Positions 57,430 to 64,000 of a DNA stretch of 64,000 nucleotides are shown piece by piece (the stretch's first letter is position 1; each line of letters opens with the position of its first letter). The stretch spans positions 37,632,543 through 37,696,542 of the forward strand of contig OX326961.1 of the NCBI GenBank assembly GCA_946800325.1, in the 5' to 3' direction. The position numbers and the translations under genes are program-made. The stretch is from Luzula sylvatica. Its lineage: Eukaryota > Streptophyta > Magnoliopsida > Poales > Juncaceae. Below the pieces are notes generated by a model. The model was not told the origin of the DNA. It made no database searches and worked only from the letters and a program-made list of their open reading frames with translations.

Positions 57430-57720
57430 CATTCAAGAGATCCTAAATTTGCTGAAATCATAACCGCACGCATGCCAATTTTCTTGTCGAAGATGACTGG
57501 AGAATAGACAAACTCGCCCTCTGACCTAAACATCATTGAATTGAACAAAGAAGGAAGTGAGAATTGAATTAGTTAATTGACAAATCGAGCCAAAATATAC
57601 ATAAGAAGGAGCTAAATTGCAGAAAATCCGACCCAAAATAGAACACTCACACGAAAATAAACTTTATCTGGCAAATATGTTGCCGAATTGCAACACGCTG
57701 AAATACCCGTTGACCTCATG
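57430..57720 (+). repeat. diverged copy of 32740-33000
   Basis: Shared blocks include GACAAATCGAGCCAAAA, AGGAGCTAAATTGCAG / AGAGCTAATTTGCAG, and TTTATCTGGCAA..TTGTTGCCG / TTGTTGTCGGAG. Both copies lie near TPS sequence, but in different relative orientation, so this is probably a repeat and not a conserved gene neighbour. Confidence 0.55.
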
Positions 57721-59321
57721 TGCCCGTCACGGCTCCATCGCCGCTTAGGGTTAGGGCTTGGTGTGGTCGTCCTGCCTAAGATTTTAGTTTCCGTCACTTG
57801 CCGGTCGCTATCGATTGAATCGTACGATCGCGCATCTTGTCCAGAATTTTCTCTCGTCGTCTAGGGTTTTTGGTGGGGGCGGAAAGAATGGTCGCTAGAA
57901 TGAAGAAGAGAGAGAGGAGGAGAACTTGCGAATGAAGTTACGTGACTTTTTTTTCAAATTACGTCAGCAAAAAATGTGAATGGGCTTGGTGCAAGAACAC
58001 CAAAAGTGATTATTTTTTTCCTTATATCAAGGTGCATAAACACCGGGTGTATCCAAATGCCGAACCATTGGATCTTGATCGAACGGCTCAAACTGAAAAG
58101 GCGATGTGGCTCAATATAATTATAGAATTATAAAATGGGGGCGGTTCAATGGAGTTCAATGGAGTGCTTATTTGAAGTTCTTATTTGTAGTCCAATTCTT
58201 GTCCTTTGATCTAAATTTGTTTTGAATGGACCAGATTTAATAGTATAACACGCTGCCCTTATTTGTGTCTTATGCCCGAACCTCAGACCGCACGAACTCC
58301 TCATTCTCTCTTCCAAACCAAACTACTCCCCTTCCCTCACTGTTCTTCTTCTCATGCCCAAAAATCTCCCTCCTCTCTTCCGTTAGTTACGACTAGAGTT
58401 CTTCATCTCTCACAACTGTCAGCAAAGAGCCATGTCATGCCAGATACGACCCTCGCGATAAAGGAGGAGCCCTCTCATTTCTCTCTCTCGCGACTGTCGA
58501 AGGACCCGGCAGATCTTTCTCTCTCTTTCATGAACGTCGAAGAACTTTAGGGATCTCAACTCTCTATTTTTATCCCATCCAGGTGTGCCCCTTAATCCAG
58601 GTGTGCGTCTCTCTTTCGTGACCCGGCAGATCTTTTGCTCTCTCTCTATTTTTATCCGAATCTCAACTCTCTATTTTTTATGCTAAATTTCGGCTAATCA
58701 ATAATTGGGTTTAATTTCTCGCACCACTCAAGGGCCTGTTCCGAATTGGGATAATATGGTACATTTTATAAGTTAATTTCCATCTTAATTAAGGGGCTTC
58801 GTTTGAATACTTCTCTACAGGAAGCTATGTTCAATTTTATGCTTATATATTTCATTAGTTCATCAAAATGACTAAAATTAACAATTTTATCATCATATTT
58901 CTTCAGGCACTTTCCCCGTAATTGTCGAGATACCTTCAGATCTTGCTCCAATGGAAATCAATCAAACGACTAGTGTTAGATTGCTACATTCACAGCGAAG
59001 TGGCAAATTTCAATATACAAATTAACTATAAAAATTAGATTCTTGTGCTTCAAAAAAATTCAGTTCAGTGTAAATGATTGTGTACTGCTTGTAATTAATC
59101 TTAAATTTGATCCTTTTATCTCTCAAATGTTGGACAGGAAATGGAGTGATTACGAGTCGATCAAATGCTATTCCATTGATGTTTTTTCCTTTTATAATTA
59201 ATGGTTTTTCTATCAATATATTGTGACTTTTGTTCGTCATGTTCAATCTTGTTTGAGAACTTTGAATATTTGTTATGTTGTTTATTCTTTTGAAGCAGTT
59301 CCGTAAATATCTCATGAACTC
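57721..59321. other. no gene firmly recognised; local tandem duplication
   Basis: 57720-57900 is GC-richer, possibly a 5' gene region on the minus strand. A 95-codon plus-strand frame at 58263-58550 is unrecognised, Ser/Leu-rich and starts from a doubtful site. GACCCGGCAGATCTTT recurs at about 58500 and 58620, and TCTCAACTCTCTATTTTTAT at 58553 and 58661, showing a duplicated segment of about 110 bp. Confidence 0.4.
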
Positions 59322-59482
59322 TTTGATATGTTGTTATTCTTATAAAATTATCTTTTTTATTATTGACAATTTGCTGCTTCATGTATAAAGTGGTACCATT
59401 AGTTTGATATGTTGTTATTCTTAGAAAACAATAATTTTTTATTATTGACAATTTATGCCTCATGTAAAAGTGGTACCATTAG
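59322..59482 (+). repeat. 81 bp direct tandem duplication
   Basis: Two adjacent units start TTTGATATGTTGTTATTCTT at 59322 and 59403, and each ends GTGGTACCATTAG. They differ by a handful of bases and small indels. Confidence 0.85.
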
Positions 59483-59814
59483 CGCAAATAATTCGATTCG
59501 AGCTTCGTTAATGAAAATACAATAGTTATCTCGAGTTCAAACTAGTGTCCCCTATTTTCAGAAATCAGAAGGCATGCCGTCAAGTGATATTAATAGTGCA
59601 AAAACGTATAAAATGGTACAATATTTCTTATTTCTCGAATAGAGTAAGAATATTAATTGACATATAAGGATAATTAAAAATGGAAAAAGAGAAATATTTT
59701 ATACCATACAAAAATTTTAGTTAAACACACGACGCACTAAAACATCACGCACATGGCCCGCACTATGTTAATGGACATGGCATTCCATGTATTTCATGTA
59801 TTTGACTATTCACA

Positions 59815-59982
59815 GCGGGATATGACGAAGCATTAGAAGGTGGCGAGCTGAATGAAGCCGCTTTTGAGGAGACTGGCGTCCATGATGAAGCCGAGCCTAT
59901 GGAGGCTGATGCAGTGGCTTTATCTGATAGCAAGAAAGTGGGCCCTAAGAGCACCATCGGCCAGAAACATGCTGAAGAATAG
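59815..59982 (+). pseudogene. LINE ORF1 C-terminal remnant
   Basis: An open frame AGYDEALEGGELNEAAFEET.. to GQKHAEE and TAG, 56 residues, strongly acidic. It ends about 115 bp before the ORF2 ATG. Plant LINE ORF1 proteins often have an acidic tail. The start is lost to truncation, so the identification rests on position. Confidence 0.45.
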
Positions 59983-60096
59983 TTTAGTTTATTTTAATAA
60001 TGGGTGGGCCAACACTATCGGGTCCAAACCCGTTTTTTCCCTTTAATTAATTTTAAGGGAATGTATCCACTTTCAATTTTTTTTAGTATTTTATTT

Positions 60097-63000
60097 ATGG
60101 AACTTATATCTGTTATTTCATGGAACGTGCGGGGGCTAGGTCAACCGCAGAAATGTAATGTTATCAAAACTTCTATGCGAAATATTTCTTGCGATATTTG
60201 TTGTTTTCAAGAAACAAAAATTTTAAATCCTAGTTTTTTCAACTTGAGGAATATTTGCACCTCTAAATTTAAGAATTTTGTATACAAAAACCCATCAGGA
60301 AGTAAAGGTGGAACGATCACAACATGGTCCTTAGCATACACAATGTGTGATAGTTTTGAAACAGACTACTCTCTTAATGTATTGTTAAAATGTAGAGATG
60401 GCACTAAAATACTATTATCAAATATATATGGGCCAAGTATAAACGCAAACAAACTACCATTTCTAAATGAACTAGGAAATATCAATAAAAATCTAAAACT
60501 ACCTTGGATAGTCATAGGAGACTTCAATCTAATTCGTCAATATAGCGAATCAACTAGTAATTGTCACCCTACCAACATTATTAATGAATTTAATCATGTA
60601 ATAAATGAATGTCAGCTCATAGAAGCAAACCTAAATGGTAGAAAATATACGTGGACTAACAAAAGGGATGTTCCAACCCTCTCCAAACTGGATAGGGCCT
60701 TTATATCGGCCGACATAATACAAGATAATTACAGTGCAAATTTGGTTGACTTACCTCTAATAACATCTGATCATTGCCCTATATTGCTACATCTGAAAAA
60801 TATCAACCATACAAAATATTCTAAAGTTTTTAAACTTGAACGATATTGGCTTAAATATAATAGACCATTAGAAATTATGAACATTATATGGTCATCTAAT
60901 GAACTAAATAGTCAAACTACTCAAAACCCAATATGTGACTTTAATGGCAAAATAGATAAAACTAAATTAATGTTATCAGCATGGGCAAAAGAAAATTTTA
61001 ACTCTAAGGATTCGCACCTACATAGATGTGCAAGTGTAATATCCTTACTTGATAAGAAAGAAGAGGCACACGGCCTCTCATACCCTGAAAGAAAACTCAG
61101 AATACACTTAAAAGAAAAATACCATGAGCTAGCAATCAATCAAGAATGCAAATGGCAACAAAGATCATCCTGCACTTGGCTAAGTTTAGGTGACAAAAAC
61201 ACATCATACTTTCATGCTCTAGCGTCGACCAAAAATCATATTAATTACATTAGTCAAATAGATATGGGTAACCAAAATATACTAAAAGGAACTACCCAGA
61301 TAATGAAAGCATTTACATCCTATTACAAAGAATTGTTAGGGCAATCTCATAAGGAGGTTAAACACTATGATATAAAAGCCCTATACCCTGACAATAACGC
61401 AATAGACTTGGAGTCATTGGGACTACCAATTATCGAATGTGAAGTAAAACGTGCAATATATGACTTACAAAAAGGAAAGTCATCGGGACCGGATGGGATC
61501 CCAGCGGAATTTTGGCAACAATTCTGGCCAAATTTGAGAGAAAATTTCATGAAAATGATTGAGAGATTTAATGAAAATGATGTTGATCTTACCTCCATTA
61601 ATAAGGCTAGTATAACCCTGATACCAAAAAAAGAAGGACTCAAAACACTGGCAGACTACAGACCGATTAGTTGTATTAATGCTCCGGTCAAAATAATTAC
61701 GAAAATACTTGCTTCCCGGCTGAAGAAATGCATTCAGCCAATTATTAGTATTAATCAAACTGCTTTCATAGAGAATAGGAGTATAATGGAGAGTTTCCTA
61801 GTTACAAGAGAAATACTAAACCATTTCCACAAACACAAAATTCCATCTATAATGCTCAAAGTAGATTTTAAAAAAACATTTGATAATATTTCGTGGAATT
61901 TCCTCAAGAATATTTTGATAACCAGGGGATTTCCATCTAGATGGATTATGTGGATCCTCCAACTATTGAACACGTCATCATCATCCATCAAAGTAAATGG
62001 TCAAATTAGCGAAAGTTTCGCACACAAAAAGGGGCTGAGACAGGGTGATCCATTGTCACCACTGCTTTTTAACATTGTTGTTGACGCTCTACAAAGGGCT
62101 ATTACAAACATTACCCCACTTCTGACAAATGCAGCAAGATTAACCCCTATCCCGTTACAATACGCGGATGACACTGTCATCTTCATAGAAGCACATCCCA
62201 AGAACATCCGAATAATAAGACAAACCTTGGAAGTCTTCTCTGATATATCGGGCTTGGAAATAAACTGGAGCAAAAGTAGCTTCCTACCTATAGCCATACC
62301 GCAAGAGCTGCATCCCCAGAGGTAGAGATTTCCGGCGACGTACCTAGGGTTTCCTCTGACAATTAACAAACCCAGAGGTAGAGATTTCCTGCCACTTATA
62401 GAAAAAATACGAACAAAGATCTCGGCATGGCAAGGAAAACTACTTTCCTATGGTGGACGATACACACTTGCGCAATCGGTACTATCAAGTATACCAACAT
62501 ACCTAATGCAAGGTTGTTTATTCCCAAAGTGGGTGATCAACGAACTTGAAAGAACTACCCGAGCTTTTTTTTGGAAAGGCTCCAAAGAATACAACTCAAC
62601 TAATGCACTAATAAGTTGGGATAAAGTGTGCCTCCCTAAGAATATGGGCGGTCTGGGACTCAAAAACCTAAAAACACAAAATGAATCTCTAGTTCTTAAG
62701 TGGCTATGGAAAATAGACACCCAACGTGACTCATTATGGGCGCAGTGGATCCAAAAGCTATATGGAATAAGTTCAGTTCAAGATTTGGAGATCTTCAATC
62801 CAACGAAACTATCTTTTTTCTTAAAAGATTTGATTAAACTCATTCCTTTCTATAAAATCTCGACCTCAAATTGTGATGGGTCGAATGTTAATATCAAATG
62901 GAATTGGACGAGAGACCACTCCTTCTCTACTTCAAGCTCATATATAGCCTTAATCGATCCGGGGGAGCGCGTTTCTTGGAACAATATGTTATGGAAATCC

Positions 63001-63429
63001 AAGGCGCCGATAAAAACAAAAATATTCATATGGCTAACCATAAATGGCCGAATCCCAACGGGAGACATCCTAAACCGCAAGGGATGGATAGGACCATTCC
63101 GATGCCCCCTATGTAAAAACGAATTGGAATGTGTTGTACACATATTCATGCAATGCGTATATGCAAAGGAAATATGGAAAATTATCTATGATCGTACTAA
63201 CAACTTGATGACCCCAAACCAAAATCAAAACCTATTAAATTTTTGGAGCAATAATAGGAGCAATCTCGACAAGAACCAAAGGAAAACGTGGGACACTTTG
63301 TTCATTGCAACCACGTGGACAATCTGGCTAGAGCGAAATGGACGAATTTTCCCAGGCAAATCAAAGACGACGACGCAAAATGCAATGAAAGCAATGGAAA
63401 CGGCGCTGTTATGGTCAAGACATTGTTAG
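60097..63429 (+). pseudogene. LINE ORF2: endonuclease, RT, C-terminal zinc region
   Basis: I take ATG 60097 (MELISVISWNVRGLG). The endonuclease shows SWNVRG, CCFQETK, VIGDFNLI, LDRAFIS and SDHCPI, the usual apurinic-endonuclease-like set that nicks target DNA. RT shows YRPISCINAPVKIITKILA, KVDFKKTFDNISW (usually KAFD), RQGDPLSPLLFNIVVDALQR and QYADDTVIF (YADD catalytic). A TAG at 62323-62325 interrupts it, then the same frame continues to 63429 through YLGFPLTINKPRGRDFLP, WVINELERTTRAFFWKGSKE, a zf-RVT-type Cys/His region (CPLCKNELECVVHIFMQC) and WTIWLERNGRIF. About 1110 codons, normal for the family. The stop lies in a 19 bp duplicated sequence. Confidence 0.92.
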
Positions 63430-63581
63430 CATAATAACAATCTAAAATATTATTTTTTTATTTTCAGTAGTCCAATGTATTTTTTTTTTTGTTATTTTAT
63501 TTTTGTAAGAACACTTGGGTACCATAAACGACAAGCGACCGCTTGTTGGGTACCATTCAAAAAAAAAAAAAAAAAAAAAAA

Positions 63582-63606
63582 TTTATCCAAAAAAATGCAT
63601 TGCGGG
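63582..63606. other. spacer between LINE tail and MITE
   Basis: Only 25 bp separate the poly(A) run from the TAGGGG terminus. One would expect a LINE target duplication here; no copy is seen at the 5' end near 59800. Confidence 0.5.
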
Positions 63607-64000
63607 TAGGGGTGTCAACGGTTCGGATAGTGGTCATACCAGATTCATATCCATATTTTTTTTCGGATACGGATACGGATCCGGATACGGTTCGGATAAT
63701 AAACGGATACGGATACGGTTCGGATATTGTCGGATACGGATACGGATACGATTTTTTTTCGGATATTAAAACGGATACTATGTTATCATAATATAACTTA
63801 CTTTTTAGCTATACATATATATAATTTGTGACATGAACGATATATATGATTATATTTAAACGTAATTTTACTATTGTGATTTTAAATCACTCACAAATCA
63901 TTAATTTATATATGATTTTTCAACAAATATCAAATATAATACATAAAAATAATATATAATATACGTATCCGGATCCGGTTCCGGATACTCGAATCCGGTT
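63607..64000 (+). mobile_element. hAT-like MITE, second copy, cut by window end
   Basis: It starts TAGGGGTGTCAACGGTTCGG and follows 17553 onward, then the part after the solo LTR (CGGATATTAAAACGGAT, 18707 onward), with abundant GGATACGG repeats. Unlike the first copy it has no LTR inserted, so it shows the empty-site arrangement. The right terminus lies outside the window. Confidence 0.7.

Larger units (their letters stand above)
59815..63581 (+). mobile_element. L1-type plant LINE, 5'-truncated, with poly(A) tail
   Basis: The end of an ORF1-like frame, a long ORF2 with endonuclease and RT, a short 3' UTR and an uninterrupted run of 23 A (63559-63581) fit a LINE that was reverse transcribed from its tail and truncated at the 5' end. 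I found no convincing target duplication. The single nonsense codon in ORF2 and otherwise good motifs suggest a fairly young insertion. Confidence 0.88.

Overview
This window looks like nuclear DNA of a flowering plant, probably a eudicot. It is AT-rich and mostly transposable elements: Ty1/copia LTR retrotransposons, plant L1-type LINEs, a Mutator-like element carrying captured gene exons, and a hAT-like MITE. The host genes recognisable here are plant types: a class II trehalose-6-phosphate synthase with the family's usual intron positions, and CDC48B-like AAA ATPase exons. I could not determine the species. I see no tRNA, rRNA or CRISPR.

Layout. 1-4757 is the 3' part of a copia element (copy A). 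5281-15110 is an old minus-strand relative (copy D), split by a 4.9 kb Pack-MULE-like insertion (7981-12863) that holds decayed CDC48B exons. 15340-20400 holds an LTR end fragment, AT-rich DNA and a hAT-like MITE (17553-19106) that was itself split by a solo LTR (17723-18691) with perfect 5 bp target duplications. 20405-21600 is a minus-strand LINE remnant. 22066-30966 is the most complete copia element (copy C, minus strand), with gag, protease, integrase, RT, RNase H and a primer-binding site. Its 5' LTR contains a solo LTR of the A/B family. 30967-33200 is repeat DNA plus an uncertain gene fragment.

34752-37471 is the one host gene traceable over most of its length: a class II TPS with three coding exons, a TATA box and a probable leader intron. 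It carries an in-frame TGA in the synthase domain. 37862-38590 is a decayed copia fragment and 39930-42640 a 2.7 kb tetranucleotide microsatellite with higher-order structure. 43655-51124 is a truncated LTR joined to copia copy B, which is heavily mutated and has a DNA-repair-like filler. 51125-53880 is a satellite of about 125 bp monomers alternating in two types. 54902-57392 is a second, shattered TPS locus on the minus strand, split by an LTR element of another family. 59815-63581 is a LINE with a poly(A) tail, and 63607-64000 is the start of a second copy of the hAT-like MITE.

No operon-like gene cooperation is visible. The main story is nested insertion and decay around one TPS gene and its broken paralogue. 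The least explained signals are a GC-rich hairpin kept by paired changes at the 3' ends of divergent LTRs, two palindrome arrays in LTRs, the alternating satellite, the higher-order microsatellite, and an exact junction of two different LTRs to the same polypurine-tract sequence.
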